Assembly (NCBI RefSeq): GCF_010092985.1
Contig: NZ_CP048106.1
Coordinates: 2,418,001-2,482,000, forward strand
Direction of reading: 5' to 3'
Length of the DNA stretch: 64,000 nt
Origin: Pontibacter pudoricolor
Lineage (GTDB): Bacteria > Bacteroidota > Bacteroidia > Cytophagales > Hymenobacteraceae
The translations under genes and the position numbers were made by a program. The notes beneath the pieces are model-generated. The model ran no database searches, was not told where the DNA came from, and saw nothing but the letters and a program-made list of their open reading frames with translations. The number at the start of each line of letters is the position of its first letter. Position 1 is the stretch's first letter. This document shows, piece by piece, positions 26,282 to 34,789 of this stretch.

Positions 26282-27439
26282 TTATACTTTCTGAAGCGCC
26301 TGATCCAGGTCTTTGATGAGGTAATCCGGGTCTTCTAGGCCAATAAAAAAACGGATCATGTTAAAAGGCAGGCTCGACTTATAGTTGCCAGTGTTATAAG
26401 ATGCAGCAACCGGGTAAATTAATGACTCGTGACCACCCCAGGAAGCTGCCATTAAAAAGTGTTTCAGACCGTCGCAGAACATATCTATTTTGGCAATGTC
26501 GTCAGTTTTGAGCGTTATAGTAAATTGCCCTGTGTTGCTGCGCATCTGCTTTTGAGCAAGCTCGTATTGCGGGTTATTCTCCACGAATGGCGAAAGTATC
26601 TTCTCCACCTTAGGATGTTGGCTCAGGAAATCTACTACTTTACGGGTAGAGGCAGCTATTCGCTCCATTCGTACCGGCAGGGTACGCAGGCCACGTATCA
26701 GCAGCCAGGCCGCATGCGGATCGAGTATCGCCCCCAGCGTCATGTATTCCTGCACAAATATTTTATTTATAGTTTCATACTTCCCGCAAATTATGCCGCC
26801 CATTACATCAGAATGCCCGCCTATGTATTTTGTACAGGAATGCACCACCAAATCTACCCCCATCGCTAACGGATTCTGGTAAAGTGGCGTAGCAAAACTG
26901 TTATCAATAATAGTGGTGCAGTTATGAGCGCGGGCAATAGCAACTATAGCTTCAATATCCTGTAGCTCAAAGGTAAAAGAGTTGGGGCTTTCGAGGTATA
27001 GCAGTGTTGTATTTGGCTTCAGCGCATTTTTATAGTTGCTGGCATCCGTTCCGTCTACCATAGTTACTTCAACTCCAAAGCGCGGCAGAAAAGACTTCAT
27101 CAGGGTATTGGTCCAGGAGTAAGGCTTTTTAACACAAACCACATGGTCCCCGGCCTTAACCTGCGAGAGTACTGCCGCCGAGACTGCCGCAATGCCACTG
27201 CCAAAAGCGATGGCATGTTCTGCTCCTTCCAGCGCTGCCATCTTTTTTTCGAGTATAGTTATAGTTGGGTTATTGCCCCGCGTATAGAAGTAAACATCCG
27301 ATTCATTCTTCAGCATTTCGCGCATTTCAGCCACCGTTCTGCAGGCAAAATTGCTGGTTTGAATAATGGGCGGCGCTACAGCATTAAAGTATAGTTCGCG
27401 GTCTTCGCCAAGTTCGTTCAGGATATAGGAAAGCTCCAT
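26282..27439 (-). CDS. Trans-sulfuration PLP enzyme (cystathionine gamma-synthase/lyase family)
   Basis: The 385-residue cytoplasmic enzyme belongs to the Cys/Met-metabolism PLP family. It has the PLP-phosphate-binding YTRGNNPT, the FGSGIAAVSA block, the cofactor Asp in TTIIDNSFATPL and the Schiff-base Lys in VHSCTKYIGGHSDVMGG. The C-terminal substrate region is GHESLIYPVA. Family members catalyse cystathionine gamma-synthase, gamma-lyase or methionine gamma-lyase reactions, and the sequence alone does not settle which. Several CTATAGTT sites lie inside the gene. No other sulfur-metabolism gene is adjacent. Confidence 0.88.
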   Translation of the reverse strand: MELSYILNELGEDRELYFNAVAPPIIQTSNFACRTVAEMREMLKNESDVYFYTRGNNPTITILEKKMAALEGAEHAIAFGSGIAAVSAAVLSQVKAGDHVVCVKKPYSWTNTLMKSFLPRFGVEVTMVDGTDASNYKNALKPNTTLLYLESPNSFTFELQDIEAIVAIARAHNCTTIIDNSFATPLYQNPLAMGVDLVVHSCTKYIGGHSDVMGGIICGKYETINKIFVQEYMTLGAILDPHAAWLLIRGLRTLPVRMERIAASTRKVVDFLSQHPKVEKILSPFVENNPQYELAQKQMRSNTGQFTITLKTDDIAKIDMFCDGLKHFLMAASWGGHESLIYPVAASYNTGNYKSSLPFNMIRFFIGLEDPDYLIKDLDQALQKV

Positions 27440-27647
27440 AATTTATAGTTCGTCTTGCTCCTTCCCTAATACTATCATGCAGTTTTTATAGTTGCTTACA
27501 AGCTCAAATTCAGGCATTTACACATTCATTAAAAAATAATTCAAACTTTAGCATAACACACTGATTTACAGTATGTTAAATTCAATATTTTATACCAAAA
27601 AGCTGTATTTTTTGCAACTGATACAGGCTCTGAAATGTTGAGTATAC

Positions 27648-28682
27648 ATGAAAGAGAAAGAAGAAGAAAACGTGGTAGCCTTATATGCCGGAGAGCAGCA
27701 ACCCGACGTTCAGGAGTGGCAAAAGTCCATCCCGGCGCAAGTGTTTCTGAATTACTTTTTTGCGATAAATTACCACATAAAAAACACAGCAGGTAACGGC
27801 CTGGATCAGCTTTCTTTTTTTAAAGAAGCTAAACCGGAGCTTACTGAAAAAGATACCGAAGCTATAAAACGGCTTTTGCTTAACAGCTGGAGCACAGAGT
27901 ATGCCTTGCGCGCCACTGCCGAGCTTGGCGATGAAGCCTATATGCGCAATGCCCTGCACTGGACATTCCCGCAGGCGTATTATACCGTATTTGCCGGACT
28001 GCAGGCCTTTATGCGCACGCGTGGCGTTAATACCAACAGCGATGCACTGATATTGCGCGAGGCGGGCCGACTGGTAGTTAAAAACGCATATCCGCATGCC
28101 ATCAGCTTTTATGCATCCGGCCATTACGACGATTTTAATGTGCATCGCCTGCCGCTGGCGCACTACAAGCCAGGCCTGCAGATAGCAGGCAAAGAACTGG
28201 AAGCACAGGCACAGATTGGTCAGTTCCTGAGAACGACACGCCGCATGAAAGCCAAAGCCGTACGCCAGTTTGTACAAGGTAATTCGAATACCGCTATCCG
28301 AAGTGGCAAAACAGGCGAAATATTGCAGAAATTTGGTCCGCAGCATTGGCAGCAACTTACCTGGCGCATTGGTTATACTACCTTATTCGATCTGATGGCG
28401 AGGTTGCGTATCTCCAGCTCGCACCGTGAGATTGAGCGCTTTGTGCAGGCTGAAATAGACTTTAAGCTGTTCCATGAGTCGTTGCTGGAGATTGTGAGCT
28501 ATCTGAATGGTATACACGAATGCTACGTAGCACAGGCCATGGGATTGCAGCAGTACGAGAACTTTGTACAGGAACTACCAAAACACCTGCAAAACTCTTT
28601 TGTTGCTGCCCGCTTAAACGAACAGATCAAACCCCTGCTCCTGCCCGGCGAAGAAGATTACCAACTGGGAGCAGCAGCTTAA
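27648..28682 (+). CDS. Conserved hypothetical protein, 344 residues
   Basis: I do not recognise this family. The protein is soluble and mostly helical, without signal peptide, membrane helix or known catalytic motif. The N-terminus is acidic (MKEKEEENVVALYAGEQQ). A central block contains many aromatic residues (NALHWTFPQAYYTVFAGLQ), and a basic stretch follows (FLRTTRRMKAKAVRQFVQ). Its promoter region holds TATTTTTTG about 40 bases before the start, close to but not exactly the -7 consensus. It is monocistronic, ended by a strong terminator. A nucleic-acid-binding role is possible from the basic stretch but unsupported otherwise. Confidence 0.75.
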   Translation: MKEKEEENVVALYAGEQQPDVQEWQKSIPAQVFLNYFFAINYHIKNTAGNGLDQLSFFKEAKPELTEKDTEAIKRLLLNSWSTEYALRATAELGDEAYMRNALHWTFPQAYYTVFAGLQAFMRTRGVNTNSDALILREAGRLVVKNAYPHAISFYASGHYDDFNVHRLPLAHYKPGLQIAGKELEAQAQIGQFLRTTRRMKAKAVRQFVQGNSNTAIRSGKTGEILQKFGPQHWQQLTWRIGYTTLFDLMARLRISSSHREIERFVQAEIDFKLFHESLLEIVSYLNGIHECYVAQAMGLQQYENFVQELPKHLQNSFVAARLNEQIKPLLLPGEEDYQLGAAA

Positions 28683-28708
28683 GCTTTTCCATTTTACTTA
28701 TATTCCCT

Positions 28709-28748
28709 AAACTCCTGCAGGTTTATGCCTGCAGGAGTTTTTTTTGTT
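28709..28748 (+). terminator. Terminator after the 344-residue hypothetical gene
   Basis: AACTCCTGCAGG and CCTGCAGGAGTT form a perfect 12-bp stem with loop TTTATG and an eight-T tail. Confidence 0.92.
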
Positions 28749-29200
28749 TGAACGGATTAAGTCGGGTTGGCTGGTGTAACCCACCCCTACCCCTCACGGG
28801 AGGGGATTCTTCTGCCCTAGCTATAGTTAGGCTTATTGTTCTATAGTTTGTTAAGCTGGCGCGAGTCTCCAGACTCGTGACTTAAGATGATGTTGAGTCT
28901 CCCGACTCAACTGGCCCGATAGTGACAAGGATTGCTGTAGCGTTAACTATCGTTCTATAGTTGCTGTTAGTCTAACCACCCCCAACCCCTCAGAGCTACG
29001 CTCGCTACCTTCGAAATCGCTTCTCGGTAGTCTAAGGCGGGGAGCTTTTCGGTCACAGCTATAGTTGACGAAATAGTTTTATAGGTAGCGATTGTCATCC
29101 CCCTGTCCCCTTGAGAGGGGGACTTTGCTATAATGCTATAGTTGACAACTATAGTTTTATAGTTAGCCATCCAGTTATTTAACAATTAACAATCAGCAAT
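28749..29200. repeat. Modular intergenic repeat island III
   Basis: About 450 bases of repeat units before lysS. An AACCCACCCCTACCCCTC unit (28778-28805) is the complement of one in island I. Twin hairpins with CGAGTCT/AGACTCG (28862-28877) and TTGAGTC/GACTCAA (28893-28910) follow. A unit at 28973-29052 recurs at about 45185-45265, and a CCCCTTGAGAGGGGG hairpin lies near 29106-29121. CTATAGTT octamers separate the units. An open frame on the minus strand here is made only of repeats. Confidence 0.7.
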
Positions 29201-29275
29201 TAACTTTTTAAAGCTGCCGATTATTTAGCAATTTTGCAGCTTGATTTTGAGACATCACTTTTAGTATAAAATCGC

Positions 29276-30802
29276 ATGCAACTAAGCGAACAGGAACTGC
29301 GCCGCCGCCATGAGCGCGAAGAGCTGGAGAAAATGGGCATTAACCCTTATCCATCTGAGACATTTGATATTACGGCAACAGCCAAAGAGATAAAGGAGAA
29401 CTTCGATAAGGAAAAGAACAATTACCAGGAAGTAACGCTGGCCGGCCGACTGATGAGCCGACGCATTATGGGTAAGGCTTCTTTTGCTGAGCTAATGGAC
29501 AGCACAGGTCGCATCCAGATCTATGTATCGAGAGATGACATTGCACCGGGCGAAGACAAAGAAATGTATAACACCGTGTTCAAGAAAATGCTGGACATTG
29601 GTGACTTTATCGGCGTGAAAGGCTATGCTTTTATAACGCAGGTGGGTGAAATTTCGGTGCATGTAACTGAGCTTACTGTGCTTACCAAATCGCTGCGTCC
29701 GTTGCCTATAGTTAAGCGCGAGGTTGATGAGAACGGTGTGGAGCACGTGTACGATGCTTTCAGCGATCCTGAGCTACGCTATCGTCAGCGCTATGTGGAC
29801 TTAATTGTAAACCCGCATGTGCGTGAGACATTTAAGAAGCGTACGCAACTGGTAAGCACTATGCGTAACTTCCTGTCAGAGAAAGGTTACCTGGAAGTAG
29901 AAACACCAATTCTGCAGCCTATACATGGTGGCGCGGCGGCACGTCCGTTTAAAACGCACCACAATACCTTGGACATGACCCTGTACCTGCGTATTGCCAA
30001 CGAACTATACCTGAAGCGCCTTATAGTTGGTGGCTTTGATGGTGTATTCGAGTTTGCAAAAGACTTCCGTAACGAAGGTATGAGCCGTTTCCATAACCCG
30101 GAGTTTACGGTAATGGAGCTTTACGTTACCTACAAAGACTACAACTGGATGATGGAGTTGGTAGAGGAAATGGTAGAGAAAGTTGCCCTTGCCCTGCACG
30201 GTAAAACTGAAGTTCAGGTTGGTGAGAACCTGATCAACTTTGCCCGCCCATGGAAGCGCTACACCATGAACGAAGCCATCGAGCACTTCACCAAGATCGA
30301 TATCTCTAACATGGAAGAGCCGGAACTGCGCCAGGCTGCTCAGCAACTGGGCATCCATGTAGATCCAACGATGGGTAAAGCCAAGATCATTGATGAGATA
30401 TTCGGTGAAACAGCAGAGCCTTACTTAATACAGCCAACATTTATCACAGATTACCCTGTTGAGATGAGCCCGCTGGCCAAGAAGCACCGCAGCAAGCCAG
30501 GTTTAGTAGAGCGTTTCGAGGCGATCTGTAACGGTAAAGAAATTTGCAACGCCTTCTCAGAACTGAACGACCCGGTTGACCAGCGTGCCCGCTTTGAGGA
30601 GCAGCTGGAACTGGCAAAACGTGGTGATGTAGAGGCGATGGCCCTTGACGAAGACTTCCTGCGTGCACTGGAGTACGGCATGCCACCAACTGCCGGTTTA
30701 GGAGTAGGTATAGATCGCCTTTCCATGATCATGACCAACTCTAACTCTATCCAGGACGTGCTGTTCTTCCCGCAGATGAAGCCGGAGAAAAAAGACGAGT
30801 AA
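29276..30802 (+). CDS. lysS: Lysine--tRNA ligase (class II)
   Basis: The 508-residue cytoplasmic enzyme charges tRNA-Lys. It has an N-terminal OB-fold anticodon-binding domain (about 55-145, [20 protein letters not shown]) and the class II catalytic core. Motif 1 is at [20 protein letters not shown], motif 2 at [21 protein letters not shown] and motif 3 at [12 protein letters not shown] (quoted in parts). Length matches bacterial LysS. It starts 14 bases after a TTTAGTATAAAATCG stretch with no Shine-Dalgarno sequence, as usual for Bacteroidota. It is monocistronic, with a hairpin terminator shared with the convergent YtxH gene. Confidence 0.97.
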   Translation: MQLSEQELRRRHEREELEKMGINPYPSETFDITATAKEIKENFDKEKNNYQEVTLAGRLMSRRIMGKASFAELMDSTGRIQIYVSRDDIAPGEDKEMYNTVFKKMLDIGDFIGVKGYAFITQVGEISVHVTELTVLTKSLRPLPIVKREVDENGVEHVYDAFSDPELRYRQRYVDLIVNPHVRETFKKRTQLVSTMRNFLSEKGYLEVETPILQPIHGGAAARPFKTHHNTLDMTLYLRIANELYLKRLIVGGFDGVFEFAKDFRNEGMSRFHNPEFTVMELYVTYKDYNWMMELVEEMVEKVALALHGKTEVQVGENLINFARPWKRYTMNEAIEHFTKIDISNMEEPELRQAAQQLGIHVDPTMGKAKIIDEIFGETAEPYLIQPTFITDYPVEMSPLAKKHRSKPGLVERFEAICNGKEICNAFSELNDPVDQRARFEEQLELAKRGDVEAMALDEDFLRALEYGMPPTAGLGVGIDRLSMIMTNSNSIQDVLFFPQMKPEKKDE

Positions 30803-30822
30803 CTATAGTTTAACTATAAAAC

Positions 30823-30857
30823 AAAAGCCCCTGCTAAACTATAGCAGGGGCTTTTTT
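30823..30857. terminator. Bidirectional terminator with the AACTATAG octamer in its tip
   Basis: AAAAGCCCCTGCTA pairs with TAGCAGGGGCTTTT, and the apex reads GCTAAACTATAGC. It serves lysS and the convergent YtxH gene. Confidence 0.92.
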
Positions 30858-30874
30858 ATGAAGTTAAGTTTTAC

Positions 30875-31426
30875 TTATAAGCAGCGTTGCATGTTTGTAC
30901 CACCTGTTGGTCCTAAAGCAGGATCATTGTACATGGTATTAACTTCTGAGCTGCTCTGGCTGGTTAAATTATTATAATCGCTACTTGTGTGGCTCTTACT
31001 CTTACTAGTCCAGGATGTAACTTTTCCTTTTGTACTGCTAAAGCTCTTGCTTACTTTATTACTTAATGTAGTAGCTGAATTCCGAACCTGCTTACGGAGG
31101 TCTTTTCCTTTTTCGGGAGCAAGCAGGATGCCTGCTAAAACGCCAACACTTGCACCGGCAAGTACACCTGCCACTACCTGACCACCGGATACTCCTTTAC
31201 GCTTCGAGGTATGAGAAACAGATTTACCGGTTCTGCTGGTTTCAGTTAACCTTCCGCCAAGTCCTTGGCCTTCATGTCCCCAATCATCATTATAAGGAGT
31301 ACGAGATGTATGACTTCCGGTATTTGCAGTTGATGTGACATCCGATTGTCTCATCTGCCGCACATTGGCATTTGTATAGTTGGTTTTATTTTCTCCAAGG
31401 CTTCTGCATTCCAAGGTTGTTTTCAT
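30875..31426 (-). CDS. YtxH-domain protein 1
   Basis: The 183-residue protein has a polar Ser/Thr/Asn-rich N-terminal half and one hydrophobic segment (VVAGVLAGASVGVLAGILLA, about 85-104). The YtxH signature APEKGKDLRKQV follows, and the Ser/Lys-rich tail resembles a flexible linker. YtxH proteins are general-stress proteins anchored by a single membrane helix, with no known biochemical activity. It is the outermost of three YtxH genes on the same strand. The other two start directly with the hydrophobic segment, so the 80-residue N-terminal extension is specific to this copy. Confidence 0.82.
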   Translation of the reverse strand: MKTTLECRSLGENKTNYTNANVRQMRQSDVTSTANTGSHTSRTPYNDDWGHEGQGLGGRLTETSRTGKSVSHTSKRKGVSGGQVVAGVLAGASVGVLAGILLAPEKGKDLRKQVRNSATTLSNKVSKSFSSTKGKVTSWTSKSKSHTSSDYNNLTSQSSSEVNTMYNDPALGPTGGTNMQRCL

Positions 31427-31526
31427 AGTTATGGGGTTTAAAGTTGTATTAAAATGAGTAAACGCATTGTGCTGCTTAATTAGTATAAACGTAGCCTTTT
31501 ACCCTAAAGTTAGAAACACATAAAAA

Positions 31527-31561
31527 CAAAGCGCCCGCTCCGGATAGAGCAGGCGCTTTAT
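31527..31561 (-). terminator. Terminator of YtxH gene 2
   Basis: AAAGCGCCCGCTC pairs with GAGCAGGCGCTTT (one mismatch) around loop CGGATA. It lies downstream of the minus-strand gene ending at 31645. Confidence 0.82.
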
Positions 31562-31644
31562 AGTTGTGCAACAATAAATGTAGTTGCCTCAGCGAGCTAA
31601 TAAGCTCCAGCAACAATTTTTACCGATGCACAGAGTTAGACGTA

Positions 31645-31974
31645 TTAAGCGTTTCCGCCAGTAGCTGAACCACCGGTTGAGCTGTTGCCACCAGTTGTGC
31701 CGGATTTCTGAGAACCTGAAGTGGTAGAGCCAGATCCTGACATACCAGACTTCATTTCACCAAATTTATCCATAGCACCGGCGCTCATGTTCTTGATCTC
31801 ATCTAAGCCAGTCTGAAGATTTTTCTCCAGGTCTTTGCTCATTTTAGAAGCCCATTTCTTAACACTTGTTCTTGTAACTTCACCAGTGTCTGGGGCCATC
31901 ATTAAACCAGCAATAACACCAGCGCTGGCACCAGCCAGAAGAGCTAATATTATTTTACCGCTATTGTCCTTCAT
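31645..31974 (-). CDS. YtxH-domain protein 2
   Basis: The 109-residue protein starts with the membrane helix (IILALLAGASAGVIAGLMMA) and the YtxH motif APDTGEVTRTSVKKW. A helical segment follows (KDLEKNLQTGLDEIKNMSAG), then a C-terminal tail composed of Gly, Ser and Thr only. The tail looks disordered. It is probably anchored in the inner membrane facing the cytoplasm. It resembles its downstream neighbour (32130-32531) over the first 45 residues, so the two arose by duplication. Confidence 0.82.
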   Translation of the reverse strand: MKDNSGKIILALLAGASAGVIAGLMMAPDTGEVTRTSVKKWASKMSKDLEKNLQTGLDEIKNMSAGAMDKFGEMKSGMSGSGSTTSGSQKSGTTGGNSSTGGSATGGNA

Positions 31975-32129
31975 AGTCGTATTTTTATTTAAGATTAATA
32001 TAGTTTTTAACTATTAATTGTTCGTGCCTTGATAACGTCTAAATATAGTATTTAGTTATATCTTTAGTATAGAATATACTTATAATTCTAATAAAGGCAC
32101 AAAAATCTTACGCAGTTATGCTTAAACGA

Positions 32130-32531
32130 CTATTTTAAACTGTTACGAATGTTATCAATCATGCTAACGATGTCTTCTTTCGTCTTACCTAACTTGATCT
32201 GAAGGCGGCCGAACAATTCATCTTCTTTGCCCTCTGCATAGGTCAGATCCTCTTCAGTTAGCTCAGCATAATTCTGCTTTAACTGTCCTTTTACATCGTC
32301 CCAGGAGCCGTGCATTACCAGACTGCTGCCTGCACCAGTTGTGCCGGATTTCTCTAGTTTGCTCATCCAGTTTTTCATGGTTCTTTCCATGTCTTCGCCA
32401 GCTTTTGTAAGGCTGCGCTTAACGCTGTCGCGTGTTGTTTGTCCGTTGTCCGGGGCTAGCAGAATACCTGCAACAATGCCCGCACCAATACCTGATAGTG
32501 TCGCTAAAAGGATCTTTCCGTTCTTATCCAT
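32130..32531 (-). CDS. YtxH-CsbD fusion protein
   Basis: The 133-residue protein joins two stress-protein domains. Residues 1-45 are the YtxH helix and motif (ILLATLSGIGAGIVAGILLA, then APDNGQTTRDSVKRSL). Residues about 75-130 are a CsbD-like helical domain (GSWDDVKGQLKQNYAELTEE, then YAEGKEDELFGRLQIKLGKT). CsbD proteins are small, abundant sigma-B-type stress proteins in other bacteria; the fusion would hold one at the membrane. It is transcribed towards YtxH gene 2 with a 155-base gap, so co-transcription is uncertain. Confidence 0.85.
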   Translation of the reverse strand: MDKNGKILLATLSGIGAGIVAGILLAPDNGQTTRDSVKRSLTKAGEDMERTMKNWMSKLEKSGTTGAGSSLVMHGSWDDVKGQLKQNYAELTEEDLTYAEGKEDELFGRLQIKLGKTKEDIVSMIDNIRNSLK

Positions 32532-32736
32532 TTTTTATTTTTGTGAGGTTTTAAGTATATGTGAAGGTGCCGGACAAGCCAGCCAACTCCTACTTGAATT
32601 TAATGGCGTATACTCCTACAATTAGTTGTAATTTCGCGCTTCAGTTTACATACGGCAACCTTACTTGTTAGTTAGCTTAAGTATAAACACCAGCGTTACT
32701 GAAGCCGATAAATACTTACTCTTAAACCTTAGTACT

Positions 32737-32973
32737 ATGAAAAAATCTGTAGCAACACTCGCTATATTCTGCCTGGGCGGCTTTTTCGCATGCAAAACCA
32801 CCGAAGAGCAAACCGCCTGTATCGACCCCACAAAAATTAACCCCGATGGCATCTGCACCATGCAGTATGACCCTGTTTGCGGCTGCGACAACAAAACGTA
32901 CGGTAATGCCTGCGTTGCCAATAACGCCGGCGTTATATCTTACACAAAAGGCGAATGCCCAACCCAGAACTAG
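32737..32973 (+). CDS. Kazal-type protease-inhibitor lipoprotein
   Basis: From the ATG at 32737 the protein has 78 residues: a lipoprotein signal ([19 protein letters not shown]) and a short linker. One Kazal domain follows with the pattern [20 protein letters not shown] and a final Cys in YTKGEC. The spacing of the Cys residues and the central TYGNAC motif are those of Kazal inhibitors of serine proteases. The reactive-site loop lies just before PVCG. It probably guards the cell surface against foreign or own proteases. An upstream in-frame ATG (32665) would add 24 residues before the signal and is rejected. The cupin gene follows after 22 bases. Confidence 0.87.
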   Translation: MKKSVATLAIFCLGGFFACKTTEEQTACIDPTKINPDGICTMQYDPVCGCDNKTYGNACVANNAGVISYTKGECPTQN

Positions 32974-32995
32974 GTCAAACTATAGCAGCTGAAAG

Positions 32996-33367
32996 ATGAG
33001 CGAGAAAAAATACATCAAGCAGACCAAACCGTTCCGGGTGCCTACCACCGATGGCAAACTTATAGAAGAGCATTTCGGACATGCCTCTACCCGCACCGAT
33101 GCCTTTAGCGTTGCCCACATGGTAGCACCACCGCACTGGAGCGAGCCACACCAAACTCCGGATTTTGATGAGATAACTATAGTTACCCGTGGCCGGAAAC
33201 TTATTGAGATAGATGGTGAGGAAGTAGAAGTAAAAGCCGGAGAAACGATCCTTATAAAAGCAGGTACCCGCATCCGTTACGCCAACCCTTACGACGAAGA
33301 AACCGAATACTGGTCTGTCTGCATTCCAGCCTTCGATATCAGTGCTGTGCACCGCGAGGATGCCTGA
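32996..33367 (+). CDS. Cupin-domain protein
   Basis: The 123-residue cytoplasmic protein is a single small beta-barrel. The first cupin motif is PHWSEPHQTPDFDEITIVTRG and the second VEVKAGETILIKAGTRIRYANP (given in overlapping parts). Metal-ligand residues of motif 1 are only partly present: His residues and a Glu lie near the expected places. Metal binding is therefore uncertain. It follows the Kazal lipoprotein closely and is ended by a terminator, so the two may form an operon. No substrate can be inferred. Confidence 0.85.
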   Translation: MSEKKYIKQTKPFRVPTTDGKLIEEHFGHASTRTDAFSVAHMVAPPHWSEPHQTPDFDEITIVTRGRKLIEIDGEEVEVKAGETILIKAGTRIRYANPYDEETEYWSVCIPAFDISAVHREDA

Positions 33368-33422
33368 TTTGAAGAGTTAGAGATTTGGGAATGTGAAGTT
33401 GCTCCAGACAACTATAGAATAC

Positions 33423-33459
33423 AAAAAAGCCGCTGCTATAGTTTAGCGGCGGCTTTTTT
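33423..33459 (+). terminator. Terminator after the cupin gene, octamer in its tip
   Basis: AAAAAAGCCGCTGCTA pairs with TAGCGGCGGCTTTTTT with small mismatches; the apex is GCTATAGTTTAGC. Confidence 0.88.
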
Positions 33460-33471
33460 CGATATTATCCT

Positions 33472-33790
33472 GCCGCCAGTTTGAGCGCAGCGGTAACTGG
33501 TGGTCAGATATGGCAGCTAGTTTGTAACTGGTTTTGCTTTGGAAAAGCAAGGACAACTATAACCCCAACTATAGAACTATAGATCCAGATTCCAACTATA
33601 AATGAGAGTACTATTTTGAGAGGAGTTGGGGATGACAAACTGCTATTATGGAACTATCATCTCAGCTATTACTGTAACAATAAATCTACTCCTCTATACT
33701 TTTCTGGTCACGCAGAACGCCAGTTACAAACTGGCTCCAAGCGATACCACAAGTTACGCTAACGCTAAACTTGCGGTATTTAAGAACAAC
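33472..33790. repeat. Family B long inverted repeat, copy 1
   Basis: Imperfect arms of about 60 bases (33472-33535 and 33716-33780) both contain a TTTGTAACTGG or CCAGTTACAAA core. They enclose an unrelated centre with several AACTATA sites. Related elements lie at 49683-49935 and 62500-62646. A 62-codon open frame inside is only repeat sequence. Confidence 0.75.
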
Positions 33791-33797
33791 TATAAAA

Positions 33798-33833
33798 CAA
33801 AAATGCCCGGCTAAACTATAGCCGGGCATTTTT
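33798..33833 (-). terminator. Terminator of fabI, octamer in its tip
   Basis: AAAAATGCCCGGCTA pairs with TAGCCGGGCATTTTT; the apex is CTAAACTATAG. T-runs exist on both strands, and fabI ends 55 bases away. Confidence 0.88.
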
Positions 33834-33887
33834 ATATTTCAGGGCGCGAAGATCATTTACGAACCTTCACACCTCCAGATTTTAAAA

Positions 33888-34700
33888 TTACTTAGAGATC
33901 ATCTCCACGATATCTTCTGAGATACCCATCGTAGAGAAGCCACCGTCGTGCATCAGGTTCTGCATGGTAACGTAACGGGTCAGGTCAGAGAACAACGTAA
34001 CACAGTAGTCAGCGCAGGCATCAGCCGGAGCGTTACCAAGCGGCGACATTTTATCGGCATACTCGAAGAACGCATCGAAACCACCTACACCAGTACCGGC
34101 TGTAGTTTTAGTCGGCGACTGCGACACCGTGTTTACACGTACTTTTTTGGCACGGCCTAAACGGTAGCCATAGTTACGGGCAATAGATTCCAGCACCGCT
34201 TTGGCATGCGACATGTCAGTATAATCAGGGAATACACGCTGCGCTGCAATGTATGACAGGGCAACTATAGAACCCCACTCGCTCATGGCATCCTGCTTTT
34301 CAGCTACGTGCATCACTTTGTGGAAAGAGATAGCCGAAATGTCCAGCGTTTTCAGGAACCACTCGTAGTTCAGGTCGCCATAAGACTTGCCTTTACGGAT
34401 GTTCGGGCTCATACCAATAGAGTGCAATACAAAGTCGATCTTGCCACCCAGAATTTCCTGTGCCTGCGTAAACAGGTTCTCCAGGTCTTCTACCGAAGTA
34501 GCATCAGCCGGAATGATCTGCGCGTTGCAGTGTTCCGCCAGTTTATTGATCTCGCCCATGCGCATTGCAATGGGTGCGTTCGTTAATACAAACTCCGCTC
34601 CTTCTTCATGCGCACGCATTGCTACTTTCCATGCGATAGATTTTTCATCCAGTGCACCGAATATGATTCCTCTTTTTCCTTTTAAAAGATTATATGACAT
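33888..34700 (-). CDS. fabI: Enoyl-[acyl-carrier-protein] reductase (NADH)
   Basis: The 270-residue protein reduces trans-2-enoyl-ACP, the last step of each fatty-acid elongation cycle. It shows the atypical SDR cofactor motif GIIFGALDEKSIAWKVA, then VLHSIGMSPN. The catalytic Tyr and Lys, spaced six residues apart, lie in DYTDMSHAKAVLES. The C-terminal NLMHDGGFSTMGI follows. Length is close to E. coli FabI (262). It lies at the downstream end of the large minus-strand gene run starting at the OstA-like gene. The 89-base gap to recN suggests its own promoter. Confidence 0.95.
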   Translation of the reverse strand: MSYNLLKGKRGIIFGALDEKSIAWKVAMRAHEEGAEFVLTNAPIAMRMGEINKLAEHCNAQIIPADATSVEDLENLFTQAQEILGGKIDFVLHSIGMSPNIRKGKSYGDLNYEWFLKTLDISAISFHKVMHVAEKQDAMSEWGSIVALSYIAAQRVFPDYTDMSHAKAVLESIARNYGYRLGRAKKVRVNTVSQSPTKTTAGTGVGGFDAFFEYADKMSPLGNAPADACADYCVTLFSDLTRYVTMQNLMHDGGFSTMGISEDIVEMISK

Positions 34701-34789
34701 TTCTTTATCAAGTTAATATTGTTCCTTTTCCAGAATCCCCGCTAAAATAAGCAGTAGCAGGAATTACGTGGCAATATAGTAATATCTTA

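Noticed and set aside
28967..29185. 72-codon minus-strand open frame
   Set aside because: It is made of repeat units of island III that recur at 45 kb in another reading frame.
33626..33814. 62-codon plus-strand open frame
   Set aside because: It lies inside the family B repeat and ends in a terminator hairpin.
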